From contig NZ_CP045649.1 of the NCBI RefSeq assembly GCF_009557055.1, positions 1 to 64,000 of the forward strand: 64,000 nt of DNA, given 5' to 3'. Under the pieces are notes generated by a model. The model worked only from the letters and a program-made list of their open reading frames with translations, did not search any database and was not told the DNA's origin. The number at the start of each line of letters is the position of its first letter. Positions within the stretch are counted from its first letter, which is position 1. Below are positions 20,572-28,117 of the stretch, one piece after another. Position numbers and translations under genes: made by a program. The DNA is from Nocardioides sp. dk884. Its GTDB lineage: Bacteria; Actinomycetota; Actinomycetes; Propionibacteriales; Nocardioidaceae.

Positions 20572-20655
20572 TTTGCAAGCAGGGGGTTAGGGGTTCGAGT
20601 CCCCTAGGCTCCACTGAAGGACCCGGGGGCTCCACCCCGGGTCCTTCTTCATTTT
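20572..20655. repeat. attR with second terminator copy
   Basis: 20572-20618 equals attL over 47 bp. It is a partial tRNA-Ala (anticodon loop to 3' end), not a functional tRNA. The following 37 bp match the tRNA-Ala terminator except for four substitutions that keep both affected base pairs (two A-T pairs become G-C). After 20655 the sequences diverge. Confidence 0.92.
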
Positions 20656-20677
20656 CGGAGTCTTCTGGCCAAGGGCC

Positions 20678-20728
20678 ATCGACCTCGCCGTCACAGCCAC
20701 CGTCCGCGCGGTGATCCGGTCGACCTGA
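20678..20728 (+). pseudogene. gene-end remnant beside attR
   Basis: The frame reads IDLAVTATVRAVIRST and then a stop at 20726-20728. Its first 39 bases match 17314-17352 inside the element at 33 positions, mostly conserving the peptide (VDLAVAATARAAI). It has no start. It looks like the 3' end of a relative of the broken gene in the element, left by an earlier event at this tRNA. Confidence 0.4.
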
Positions 20729-20760
20729 CGCGACAGCGGGCCCGGGGCCCGGTGTCTTTT

Positions 20761-20825
20761 GGCGCAATTGCTGGGGAAAACACCTCCCCGGGCCGCAGAC
20801 AGGTATCAATCCCAGCAATTGCGCC
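20761..20825. repeat. 15-bp perfect inverted repeat with 35-nt loop
   Basis: GGCGCAATTGCTGGG (20761-20775) is exactly complementary to CCCAGCAATTGCGCC (20811-20825). It lies 90 bp before the SURF1-DUF3817 gene. There is no T-run after it. It could be an RNA leader structure, a protein-binding site, or a small non-autonomous element. Confidence 0.7.
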
Positions 20826-20914
20826 GATAAGGACGCACCCCCCGCCGCCCGCCCGAGTGGCGTCGGTCTCGATCGCGCCCGTGGACGTGGGGAAGCCGGG
20901 GCCGGCTCCGTACC

Positions 20915-22264
20915 ATGAAGGTCGTGTCCAGACTGCTCGCGCCGCGTGCCTGGGGCGCGCATCTCTTCGCTCTGCTCGCCTTGGTCGTGACCGTGTGGCT
21001 CGGGGTGTGGCAGTTCCAGTCGTGGCAGGCCACGCGGGAGGCCGAGGCGGCCGACCTGACCCGGCTCGACCCGGTCCCGCTCGAGGACGTGTTCGGCCCC
21101 GACGACCCGTTCCCCGGCGACAAGATCGGCCAGCCGGTGCTGCTCGACGGCACCTGGGTGCCCGACGGCACCGTCTACATCTCCGGGCGCGAGTCGGACG
21201 GCGAGGCCGGCTACTGGGTGGTCACGCCGCTGGCGATCGGCGGCGGCGCCGACGCCCCGGCGCTGCCGATCGTGCGTGGCTGGACCGCCGACGTCGACAG
21301 CGCGCCCGCGCCGCCGTCCGGTGAGGCCGAGCTGGTGGGCTGGCTGCAGCCGGGCGAGGGCACCACCGAGGTCGACACCGACCGCAGCGACGACATCCTG
21401 CCGCAGGTGCGCCTCGCCGACCTGGTGCAGCACGTCGACCAGGACCTCTACGGCGGCTACGCGATCGTCGCCGCGCCCGAGCACGTCGCGGCGGGGAACT
21501 GGCCGACCGGCGACCGGGCCACCAACGACGGCTCCGCGGGCCTGGTGCCCGCCGAGCTCGACCAGCTGCCGAAGTCGGAGGCCTTCACCGGCCTGCGCAA
21601 CTTCCTGTACGCCGTGGAGTGGTGGCTCTTCGCCGCGTTCGTGGTCTTCATCTGGCTGCGCTGGACCCGCGACGAGCTCGCCGAGGAGCGGGCCGAGAGC
21701 CTGGGCGCCGTCGGCGCCGGGCCTGACCCCGACGCGGGGGACGACCTCGTCCCGGCGGCCGCCGGGACCGGCACCGCCACCGGCGTGGCCACCGAGCCGG
21801 TCACGCCGGTGACGCCCGGGCACTCCCGCACCGACCTGGGCTTCCTGCTCTACCGGGTGATGGCGAGCGTCGTCGGCGTGCTGCTGGTGGTGCTGTGCCT
21901 GGTCGGCGTACCGCTGGCCAACTTCGACGGCACCGGCATGTGGGGGCTCTTCGACAGCACCCCCGGCCTGGTCACGCCAGGGTCGTCGGTGCAGCAGTTC
22001 GGCGATGAGATCACCACCAACCTCGGGGTGCTGCACGGCTGGCTCTACATGGGCTTCCTGCTCACCGCGATCTCGCTGGCGCGTCGCGAGCGGTGGCCGC
22101 TCGGCTTCACCGTCGTCACGCTGCTCTCGGGCACCGTGCCGGTCCTCAGCTTCTGGGCCGAGCACCGGGCGGTCGCCCGGGTGCGTGCCCGCCGCGCGGT
22201 CGCCGCGCAGGGCGAGGCCGGGACCGTTGAGACCGCCGCCACGGGAGTACGGTCGGACTCGTGA
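20915..22264 (+). CDS. SURF1-like protein fused to DUF3817
   Basis: The N-terminal half (1-250) is SURF1-like: one membrane segment (LFALLALVVTVWLGVWQFQSWQ), a periplasmic domain with GQPVLLDGTW and VVTPL, and a second segment (WWLFAAFVVFIWLRW). SURF1 proteins help cytochrome oxidase assembly. After a disordered linker (about 255-305) comes a DUF3817 domain with three membrane segments and FDGTGMWGLFDSTPG. At 449 residues it is a fusion. It overlaps the next gene, which encodes a second DUF3817, by four bases (GTGA). Confidence 0.85.
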   Translation: MKVVSRLLAPRAWGAHLFALLALVVTVWLGVWQFQSWQATREAEAADLTRLDPVPLEDVFGPDDPFPGDKIGQPVLLDGTWVPDGTVYISGRESDGEAGYWVVTPLAIGGGADAPALPIVRGWTADVDSAPAPPSGEAELVGWLQPGEGTTEVDTDRSDDILPQVRLADLVQHVDQDLYGGYAIVAAPEHVAAGNWPTGDRATNDGSAGLVPAELDQLPKSEAFTGLRNFLYAVEWWLFAAFVVFIWLRWTRDELAEERAESLGAVGAGPDPDAGDDLVPAAAGTGTATGVATEPVTPVTPGHSRTDLGFLLYRVMASVVGVLLVVLCLVGVPLANFDGTGMWGLFDSTPGLVTPGSSVQQFGDEITTNLGVLHGWLYMGFLLTAISLARRERWPLGFTVVTLLSGTVPVLSFWAEHRAVARVRARRAVAAQGEAGTVETAATGVRSDS

Positions 22265-22701
22265 ACCGCTCTCTCGTGGCCTACCGCGTGATGGCCCTCA
22301 TCGTCGGTGTCCTGCTGATCGTGCTGTGCCTGGTCGGCGTACCGCTGGCCAACTTCGACGGCACCGGCATGTGGGGGATCTTCGACAGCACCCCGAGCTG
22401 GGTCGCCCCCGGCGGCTCGGCCCAGGAGGCCGGGGAGTGGATCACCGGCACCCTCGGTGTGCTGCACGGCTGGCTCTACATGGGCTTCCTGATCGCGGCG
22501 TTCAACCTCTCGCGCAAGGAGGGCTGGGAGGCCGGCTTCACGATCGTCACCCTGCTCTCCGGCACGGTGCCGGTGCTGAGCTTCTGGGCCGAGCACCGCG
22601 CGGTGAAGCGGGTGCGCGCCGACGAGGCCGCCGACCTCGCCGAGGCACAGGCCGCCGCGGCCGCCGCGTCCTCTTCTTCCTCCTCCGGCCCGCGCGGCTG
22701 A
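22261..22701 (+). CDS. DUF3817 membrane protein
   Basis: This 146-residue protein has three membrane segments and the family motif NFDGTGMWGIFDSTPSW. It closely resembles the C-terminal half of the preceding gene: a 57-nt stretch is identical (21890-21946 and 22321-22377), indicating recent duplication or gene conversion. GTG 22261 overlaps the upstream stop. Serine-rich C-terminal tail. Function unknown; DUF3817 genes often accompany respiratory-chain assembly genes. Confidence 0.85.
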   Translation: MNRSLVAYRVMALIVGVLLIVLCLVGVPLANFDGTGMWGIFDSTPSWVAPGGSAQEAGEWITGTLGVLHGWLYMGFLIAAFNLSRKEGWEAGFTIVTLLSGTVPVLSFWAEHRAVKRVRADEAADLAEAQAAAAAASSSSSSGPRG

Positions 22702-22727
22702 CGGCCCACGGGTCAGGACCGGCGCCG

Positions 22728-23552
22728 ATGAGGACTGCATACGTGCTCGGCGGCGGCGGCGTGCTGGGCGCGGTCGAGGTCGGGATGCTGCGCGCGCTGC
22801 TCGAGCGCGACCTGCGCCCTGACCTGGTGCTCGGCACCAGCATCGGCGCCCTCAACGGCGCGCTGGTCGCCCAGGACCCCAGCCTCGCGGTGGTGGACCG
22901 GCTCACCGAGCTGTGGCGCACCGCCAACGCCCCCGGCCGCGAGGTGTACGGCGGGCGCCCGCTGGACGCCCTGAAGCGCGCGGTCAGCAGCGGCACCCAC
23001 GTCTACTCCGCCGAGCCGCTCAAGCAGCGGCTCGTCGAGGAGCTCGGCGACACGACCTTCGCCGAGCTGGCGGTGCCCTTGCAGGTGTGCGCCTCCAGCA
23101 TCGAGCGTGCGGCGGAGCACTGGTTCGACACCGGCCCGGTCGTGGACGCGGTGATGGCGAGCGCCGCCGTACCCGGGCTGCTGCCCCCGGCCCGGGTCGG
23201 CGGGGAGCACTATCTCGACGGCGGCATCGTGAACTCGATCCCTCTCGAGCGTGCCGTGCGCCTCGGCGCGACCCGGATCTTCGTGCTCCAGGTCGGACGG
23301 GTCGACCGGCCGCTGACGGTGCCGCGCAAGCCCTGGGACGTCGCCCGGGTCTCCTTCGAGATCGCGCGGCGCCACCGCTTCCACCGCGAGCTGGCCGAGC
23401 TGCCCGAGGGCGTGGTCGCGCACGTGCTGCCGGTCGCGGGCACGTCCGAGCGCGACGACAAGCTGCGTTCGGCCTTCGACTTCTCCACGGTGCAGGAGCG
23501 CATCGACGACAACCATCGGGTCTCCGCGGCCTACCTCGACGGCCTCGCGTGA
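22728..23552 (+). CDS. patatin-like phospholipase
   Basis: Patatin-like enzymes hydrolyse acyl esters with a Ser-Asp dyad. This 274-residue protein has the oxyanion-hole GGGGVLG (8-14), the nucleophile elbow GTSIG (Ser38) and the catalytic DGG (Asp164). ATG 22728 gives the canonical N-terminus RTAYVLGGGG. No signal peptide is visible. Its TGA overlaps the GTG start of an acyltransferase gene, so a shared role in lipid turnover is likely. Confidence 0.93.
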   Translation: MRTAYVLGGGGVLGAVEVGMLRALLERDLRPDLVLGTSIGALNGALVAQDPSLAVVDRLTELWRTANAPGREVYGGRPLDALKRAVSSGTHVYSAEPLKQRLVEELGDTTFAELAVPLQVCASSIERAAEHWFDTGPVVDAVMASAAVPGLLPPARVGGEHYLDGGIVNSIPLERAVRLGATRIFVLQVGRVDRPLTVPRKPWDVARVSFEIARRHRFHRELAELPEGVVAHVLPVAGTSERDDKLRSAFDFSTVQERIDDNHRVSAAYLDGLA

Positions 23553-24580
23553 CGGCCCGCTCGGTGGGCACCTGGCTGCTGCGGCGCTGGGTCCTCGCCC
23601 CTGCCGTGATCGGGCTGACCGCGCTGCTGTGGGTGACCGCGCCGCTGTGGCTGGTCGTCACGTTCGCGCTCTCGCCGCTGCTGCCCGGCCACTGGCGCGC
23701 GCTGCGGCTGGCCTGGATCGCGCTGCTCTACCTGAGCATCGAGAGCCTGCTCCTGCTGGTGATGCTGGGCTTCTGGGTGTCCTCCGGGTTCGGTGCTCGG
23801 CTGCGCACGGCGTACTGGGAGGGCGTGCACTACGACCTGATCCAGGGCGTGATGTGGGTCTTCTTCACCGAGGCCCGGCGGGTGCTGCGGCTGCGGATCG
23901 TGACCGACGGGCCGACGCCGGCCGCGCACCCCGGCGTACCGATCCTGGTGTGCTGTCGCCACGCGGGCCCGGGCGACTCCTTCACGCTGATCCACGCGCT
24001 GATGCACTGGTACTCGCGCGAGCCGCGGGTCGTCCTCAAGGACACCCTGGCCTGGGACCCGATGATCGACGTGGTGCTGCGGCGGGTGCCTGCGCGGTTC
24101 ATCTCGCCGAACCCGCGGGCGGGGGAGGACCTGGAGGCGCAGATCGCCTCGCTGGCGCGGGGGCTCGACGAGAACGACGCGTTCGTGATCTTCCCCGAGG
24201 GCGGCAACTTCACCCCGCAGCGGCGCGACCGGGCGATCGTGCGGCTCCACCGGCTGGGGATGCACCGGATGGCCCAGCGCGCGGAGGCGATGGAGCACGT
24301 GCTGGCGCCCCGGCCCGGCGGGTTCCTCGCCGCGCTGGACGCGGCGCCGGAGGCGGACGTCGTACTCGTGGCGCACACCGGGCTGGACCACCTGCTGACG
24401 GTGGGCGACCTGTGGCGCGAGCTGCCGATGGACAAGCAGATCGTGATGCGCTGGTGGCAGGTGCCGCGCGAGGAGATCCCCGACGGCCGTGAGGAGCGCA
24501 TCGACTGGCTCTACGGGTGGTGGGAGCGCATCGATGCCTGGATCGAGCAGAACCGGCCGGAGGAGCTGCGCCCGCGCTGA
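23549..24580 (+). CDS. PlsC-like acyltransferase
   Basis: The 343-residue protein is a 1-acylglycerol-3-phosphate acyltransferase-like enzyme. It has two N-terminal hydrophobic segments (about 15-45 and 52-80), the catalytic HX4D motif HAGPGD (His138, Asp143), and the FPEGGNFT motif for acceptor binding. It overlaps the patatin gene by four bases and presumably works with it in remodelling membrane or storage lipids. Substrate is not evident. Confidence 0.9.
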   Translation: MTARSVGTWLLRRWVLAPAVIGLTALLWVTAPLWLVVTFALSPLLPGHWRALRLAWIALLYLSIESLLLLVMLGFWVSSGFGARLRTAYWEGVHYDLIQGVMWVFFTEARRVLRLRIVTDGPTPAAHPGVPILVCCRHAGPGDSFTLIHALMHWYSREPRVVLKDTLAWDPMIDVVLRRVPARFISPNPRAGEDLEAQIASLARGLDENDAFVIFPEGGNFTPQRRDRAIVRLHRLGMHRMAQRAEAMEHVLAPRPGGFLAALDAAPEADVVLVAHTGLDHLLTVGDLWRELPMDKQIVMRWWQVPREEIPDGREERIDWLYGWWERIDAWIEQNRPEELRPR

Positions 24581-24611
24581 ACGGGTGAGTCCTCCGACCG
24601 GTCCGGGGTGC

Positions 24612-25334
24612 TCAGGAGCGGCGCTGCTCGTCGAGGTCGACGACCTCGGCGGGGGCGTCCGGCGTGGTCGGCGCGTGCGGAGTCTCGGCCTGGTCGGCCA
24701 GCGCCTCGTCGGGCGAGGCCCCGGCCGGGTCGTCCTCCGAGGTCACCTTCGGCGCGCCGGGCGCCTTCGGCGAGGTCGGGCCGGCCGGCGGCGGCGCCGG
24801 GACGTAGGAGGACTGCCAGCTGTCGTTGCTGCCGCCCTGGAGCTTCTTGGCCACCACACCCGCGGCACCCGCGACGAGCGCGAGCAGCGCGACCTTGCGC
24901 AGCTTGCCGCCCTTCTTCTTCGGGGGCGGCGCGGGGGCGTTGAACTCCGCGATCTTGGCGTCGGCGGCGCTCTTGGCCGCGGCCGCCTTCTCGCCGGCCA
25001 ACGCGACGCTCGTGGCGATGACCGGTGCGGCCTTGGCGCGCGCGTCGGCGAGTACTGGCGCGGCCTTCTCGCGTGCCTCGACAGCCTGCGCCAGCGCCTT
25101 CTCGCGCGCCTCGACGGCTTGCGTGAGCGCCTTCTCGCGGGCGTCGGCGAGCGCGGGGCCTGCCTTCGCACGGACCTCGATCAGGGTGGGGCGGGCGGTG
25201 TCGTCGACGAACTCCTGCACGGCGTCGCGTGCATGGGCGACGGCGTGCTCGACCTGGGGACGCACCACCCCGACGTAGGACTCCACGGTCTCGCTCGCCT
25301 GCTCGAGAAGGGACTTCTTCTTGCGGAGACGCAT
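24612..25334 (-). CDS. alanine/lysine-rich coiled-coil membrane-anchored protein
   Basis: This 240-residue protein starts MRLRKKKSLLEQASETVESY and then has repeated helical heptad-like units such as AREKALTQAVEAREKALAQ (about 75-110). A basic stretch and one hydrophobic segment (KVALLALVAGAAGVVAKKL) follow, then a proline-rich acidic tail. The layout recalls YtxH-type stress proteins. ATG 25334 follows GAGAGGAAG on the minus strand. Function is not known. It converges with the acyltransferase gene and is divergent from the cyclophilin gene. Confidence 0.75.
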   Translation of the reverse strand: MRLRKKKSLLEQASETVESYVGVVRPQVEHAVAHARDAVQEFVDDTARPTLIEVRAKAGPALADAREKALTQAVEAREKALAQAVEAREKAAPVLADARAKAAPVIATSVALAGEKAAAAKSAADAKIAEFNAPAPPPKKKGGKLRKVALLALVAGAAGVVAKKLQGGSNDSWQSSYVPAPPPAGPTSPKAPGAPKVTSEDDPAGASPDEALADQAETPHAPTTPDAPAEVVDLDEQRRS

Positions 25335-25547
25335 CGCGTCACTTCCTCTCGTTCGGTGCTGCCATTCGACCACGTCGCGCAAACGGCCTGTCCAGGATCG
25401 ACCTTCCGGGTCGGGCTCTGGGTGGGCGTGCAAGGATCGACGGCGCGACGAGCGACGTGAGTCGTTCGTTGTCCAGCAGTACCCAGCCGGCGTACCGAAA
25501 CAACGCGCCGGCCCATCCAAGACATCGGCACCATCAGAAGGGCAGCC

Positions 25548-26060
25548 ATGGCGCAGCAGCAGGCCATCCTGAAGACCAACCGGGGCGACATCGTCCTCAA
25601 CCTCTTCCCCGACCACGCACCTGAGACGGTCGCCAACTTCGTCGGTCTCGCGACCGGCGAGAAGAAGTACGACGCGGGCAACGGCCGCAGCGGCCCGTTC
25701 TACGACGGCCTCGGCTTCCACCGCGTCATCGACGGGTTCATGATCCAGGGCGGGTGCCCGCTCGGCACCGGCACCGGCGGCCCGGGCTACACGTTCAAGG
25801 ACGAGCCGCACCCCGAGCTCACCTTCGACAAGCCCTACCTGCTCGCCATGGCCAACGCCGGCCCGGGCACCAACGGCTCGCAGTTCTTCATCACCGTGGG
25901 CGCGACCCCGTGGCTGAACTTCAAGCACACGATCTTCGGCGAGGTGGCCGACCAGGCCTCGCGCGACGTCGTCGACGCGATCGCGACCACGAAGACGGGC
26001 CCCGGCGACCGCCCGGTCGAGCCGGTCGTCTTCGAGAAGGTCGAGATCGTCGAGGCCTGA
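25548..26060 (+). CDS. ppiA: peptidyl-prolyl cis-trans isomerase, cyclophilin type
   Basis: This 170-residue cytoplasmic cyclophilin catalyses proline isomerisation in folding proteins. Hallmarks are the catalytic FHRVIDGFMIQGG, MANAGPGTNGSQFFIT and WLNFKHTIFGEV. No signal peptide. A ppiA gene followed by a rhomboid protease gene is common near actinobacterial origins. Confidence 0.96.
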   Translation: MAQQQAILKTNRGDIVLNLFPDHAPETVANFVGLATGEKKYDAGNGRSGPFYDGLGFHRVIDGFMIQGGCPLGTGTGGPGYTFKDEPHPELTFDKPYLLAMANAGPGTNGSQFFITVGATPWLNFKHTIFGEVADQASRDVVDAIATTKTGPGDRPVEPVVFEKVEIVEA

Positions 26061-26078
26061 GGCCTCGCAGATCCGCAC

Positions 26079-27008
26079 ATGAGCGACCCGACGACTCCCC
26101 AGGCCGGGGTGCCAGTCTGCTATCGGCACCCCGGCCGGGAGTCGCACATCCGCTGCCAGCGGTGCGGGCGTCCGATCTGCCCGGACTGCATGCGCGACGC
26201 CGCGGTGGGCTTCCAGTGCCCCGAGTGCGTCGCCGAGGGCGCGCGCACCACGCGCCAGGCCCGCACGACGTACGGCGGCGTACGCCCGGGGCGGCCCGGG
26301 GTCGTCTCGCTCACCCTGATCGGCATCAACCTCGCGGTCTACGCCGCGATCATCGTCACCGGGTGGGGCAACAGCCGGCTGCTCGACTGGCTGATGCTGC
26401 GCCCGAAGGGCCTGTGCTTCATCGACCGCCGTGGCGGCTTCGATATCAGCAGCTCCCAGTGCGCCGACGTCCCGAACGGCGAGTGGCTGCCCGGCGTCGT
26501 GTCCGGCGCCCCGTGGCAGCTGCTGACCGGTGCGTTCACCCACATCGAGCTGTGGCACATCGGCTTCAACATGCTCGCGCTCTACGTGCTCGGCCCGCAA
26601 CTGGAGTCGCTGCTGGGCCGCTGGCGCTTCCTCGCGCTCTACCTGCTCAGCGCCCTCGGCGGCTCCGTGGCTGTCATGTGGCTGGGCGCGGAGTACGGCG
26701 CGGTCCTCGGCGCGTCGGGCGCCATCTACGGCCTGATGGGCGCGCTGCTCGTCGTCATCCGCAAGATGGGCGGTGACGCCTCGCAGCTGATGCTGTGGAT
26801 CGGCATCAACGTCGTGATCACTCTCGTCGCCGCGAAGGTCTCCTGGCAGGGCCACCTCGGCGGCTTCGTCGTCGGCGCCGCCGTCGCCGCGGTGCTCGTC
26901 TACGCCCCCCGCGGCCCCTCCCGCACCCGGGTCCAGGTGAGCGGCCTCGTCGCCGTCACCGTCCTCATCCTCGCGCTCACCGCCGCCCGTATCGCCCAGC
27001 TCGCCTGA
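26079..27008 (+). CDS. rhomboid family intramembrane serine protease
   Basis: The 309-residue protein starts with a cysteine/histidine-rich zinc finger (CYRH, CQRCG, CPDC, CPEC; residues 14-50) and continues with about seven membrane segments. The catalytic serine is in GASGAIYG (Ser213) and the histidine in WQGHLGG (His259). The HIELWHIGFNM motif is typical. It follows ppiA by 18 bp and is probably cotranscribed. Confidence 0.94.
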   Translation: MSDPTTPQAGVPVCYRHPGRESHIRCQRCGRPICPDCMRDAAVGFQCPECVAEGARTTRQARTTYGGVRPGRPGVVSLTLIGINLAVYAAIIVTGWGNSRLLDWLMLRPKGLCFIDRRGGFDISSSQCADVPNGEWLPGVVSGAPWQLLTGAFTHIELWHIGFNMLALYVLGPQLESLLGRWRFLALYLLSALGGSVAVMWLGAEYGAVLGASGAIYGLMGALLVVIRKMGGDASQLMLWIGINVVITLVAAKVSWQGHLGGFVVGAAVAAVLVYAPRGPSRTRVQVSGLVAVTVLILALTAARIAQLA

Positions 27009-27017
27009 CCCCTGCGC

Positions 27018-27039
27018 CGAGTCGGCGCCAATGGCGCGC
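27018..27039. repeat. single 22-bp repeat unit (inverse orientation)
   Basis: This unit begins CGAGTCGGCGCCAATGGCG and matches the units at 47358-47486. A degenerate second copy follows from 27040. It lies just after the rhomboid stop. Confidence 0.6.
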
Positions 27040-27080
27040 CCAGTCGGCTCTCGTGGCGGCGCGACGTCGTACGACGGGTC

Positions 27081-27659
27081 TCAGCTGCGCAGGGTCGCCA
27101 GTCGCTCGCGCACCCGGAGGTAGGCCAGCGCCCCCTCGCGTTCGGGCGCGGCGACCCGCACGACCGGCGGATGGCCCATCGCGGGGACGGCGAGGTCCCG
27201 GAGTGCATCGTGGTAGGCGCGCTGCGCCTGACGGCCTCTCGGCCCGAACGCCACGGCGCTCTTGGAGGCGCGGTAGCGGTCAGCCCGGGACGCCCAGTCG
27301 CGGCACAGGGCGCGGTACTCCCCGCGGTCGAAGCCGAGGGCTGCGGCCTCCGGATAGAGGTCCAAGGTGGCGACCCGTCGGCTGGTGAAGTGCTGGTGCT
27401 CGTCCACCTCGATGAACGTCATCGACTCCGGATGCAGGAAGTCGCCCGGGAGCGCGGTGAGCCGCTTGGCCGCCTGGTCCGCCTCCACGCCGCCGAGAGC
27501 GGTGAAGATGCGGTGCAGCGCCGGTGCAGCGGCGTGCGCCTCGGCGGGCAGGCCCAGGTGTCCGCGCTGGTTGAGCCAGGGGACGCGCGCTCGCACCAGC
27601 ACGATCCCGTCGGCCGCCGCCGCATGCTGGAAGGCGTTCTCGGTGTCCCCTTGAGGCAT
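27081..27659 (-). CDS. hypothetical protein with ExDEHQHF motif
   Basis: I do not recognise this 192-residue protein with confidence. Its centre reads TFIEVDEHQHFTSRR and then DLYP, followed by a basic helical region (GEYRALCRDWASRADRYRAS). The E-x-D-E-x-Q-H pattern with downstream basic residues recalls small endonuclease-like folds, but this is speculative. It lies between a single 22-bp repeat unit and the 22-bp array with DnaA boxes, which is why its function would be worth knowing. Confidence 0.6.
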   Translation of the reverse strand: MPQGDTENAFQHAAAADGIVLVRARVPWLNQRGHLGLPAEAHAAAPALHRIFTALGGVEADQAAKRLTALPGDFLHPESMTFIEVDEHQHFTSRRVATLDLYPEAAALGFDRGEYRALCRDWASRADRYRASKSAVAFGPRGRQAQRAYHDALRDLAVPAMGHPPVVRVAAPEREGALAYLRVRERLATLRS

Positions 27660-27714
27660 GCGCCGACCCTAGGCCGCTCAGCTCCCGCGGCCGGCAGTTG
27701 CCGGATCCGAGCTG

Positions 27715-27824
27715 CGCAACCACACGCGCCGACTCGGCACGCCACACGCGCCGACTCGGCACGCCGCACGCGCCGACCCGCGCAACCACACGCGCCGACT
27801 CGCGCAACCACACGCGCCGACTCG
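27715..27824. repeat. array of five 22-bp direct repeats
   Basis: Five units of exactly 22 bp occur at 27715, 27737, 27759, 27781 and 27803. Units 4 and 5 are identical; unit 1 differs from them by none, units 2 and 3 by a few bases. The shared part is CACACGCGCCGACTCG with minor variation, preceded by CGCAAC or GCACGC. There are no spacers, so this is not a CRISPR. It lies 20 bp from a perfect DnaA box. Confidence 0.93.
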
Positions 27825-27843
27825 GCGGTGGGGGGCGGGAGAG

Positions 27844-28064
27844 TTGTCCACAGGGGGAGGTGGGGCGGGTGGGGCCTGTGGGTCTTTCGTACCCAGGTCT
27901 CTCCCCAGCTGTGGACAACGCAGTGAAGAGGCAGGCCGGGCGGGGGTGGGCCAAATGAGGGCTGGGGAAATCTGTCCACACCTGTGCAATCACATGTGGA
28001 TAACTACACGCGTGTAGTTCTCCACAGGGTTCTCCACCGCGGTGCATAACTCTGGTTGTGCACA
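27844..28064. other. DnaA-box cluster with G-runs (origin-like locus A)
   Basis: Perfect boxes are TTGTCCACA (27844-27852), TGTGGACAA (27910-27918) and TGTGGATAA (27995-28003). One-mismatch sites are CTGTCCACA (27972-27980), TTCTCCACA (28018-28026) and TTGTGCACA (28056-28064). Four G-runs (27853-27874) abut the first box and could form a G-quadruplex. The whole gap 27660-28137 holds no gene. The function is unproven; DnaA binding is inferred from consensus. Confidence 0.7.
27995..28026. repeat. 32-bp near-perfect palindrome ending in DnaA boxes
   Basis: The left half TGTGGATAACTACACG and right half CGTGTAGTTCTCCACA are complementary at 15 of 16 positions. The inner 18 bp (28002-28019) are perfect. 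The outer parts are a perfect and a one-mismatch DnaA box facing each other. Confidence 0.9.
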
Positions 28065-28084
28065 GGCAGGGGCCCCGAAACGCC

Positions 28085-28117
28085 GAACGGCCCGCCGCTC
28101 AGAGCGACGGGCCGTTC
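28085..28117 (-). terminator. hairpin downstream of crgA
   Basis: GAACGGCCCG (28085-28094) and CGGGCCGTTC (28108-28117) form a perfect 10-bp stem with a 13-nt loop, 20 bp past the crgA stop on the minus strand. No clear T-run follows. It probably ends crgA transcription before the origin-like locus. Confidence 0.6.

Larger units (their letters stand above)
13326..20618. mobile_element. integrative mobilizable element in tRNA-Ala
   Basis: The 47-bp sequence 13326-13372 is repeated exactly at 20572-20618, giving attL and attR 7,246 bp apart. Between them lie a MobF relaxase, two helix-turn-helix proteins, a broken gene, an AlbA_2-type ATPase and a tyrosine integrase. Imperfect repeats just inside each end look like integrase arm sites. 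There is no FtsK/TraB-like translocase, VirB4 or replication protein, so it would need a helper for transfer. This fits an integrative mobilizable element rather than a self-transmissible AICE. Confidence 0.9.

Noticed and set aside
20572..20614. Second tRNA-Ala
   Set aside because: Only the sequence from the anticodon loop to the 3' end is present; it is the attR copy.
24612..26855. Extended minus-strand frame running through ppiA and the rhomboid gene
   Set aside because: Only the part up to 25334 looks like a protein; the rest is antisense to two clear genes.
27715..27824. CRISPR array
   Set aside because: The repeats are directly adjacent without spacers, and no cas gene is present. The same applies to 47358-47486 and 47636-47691.
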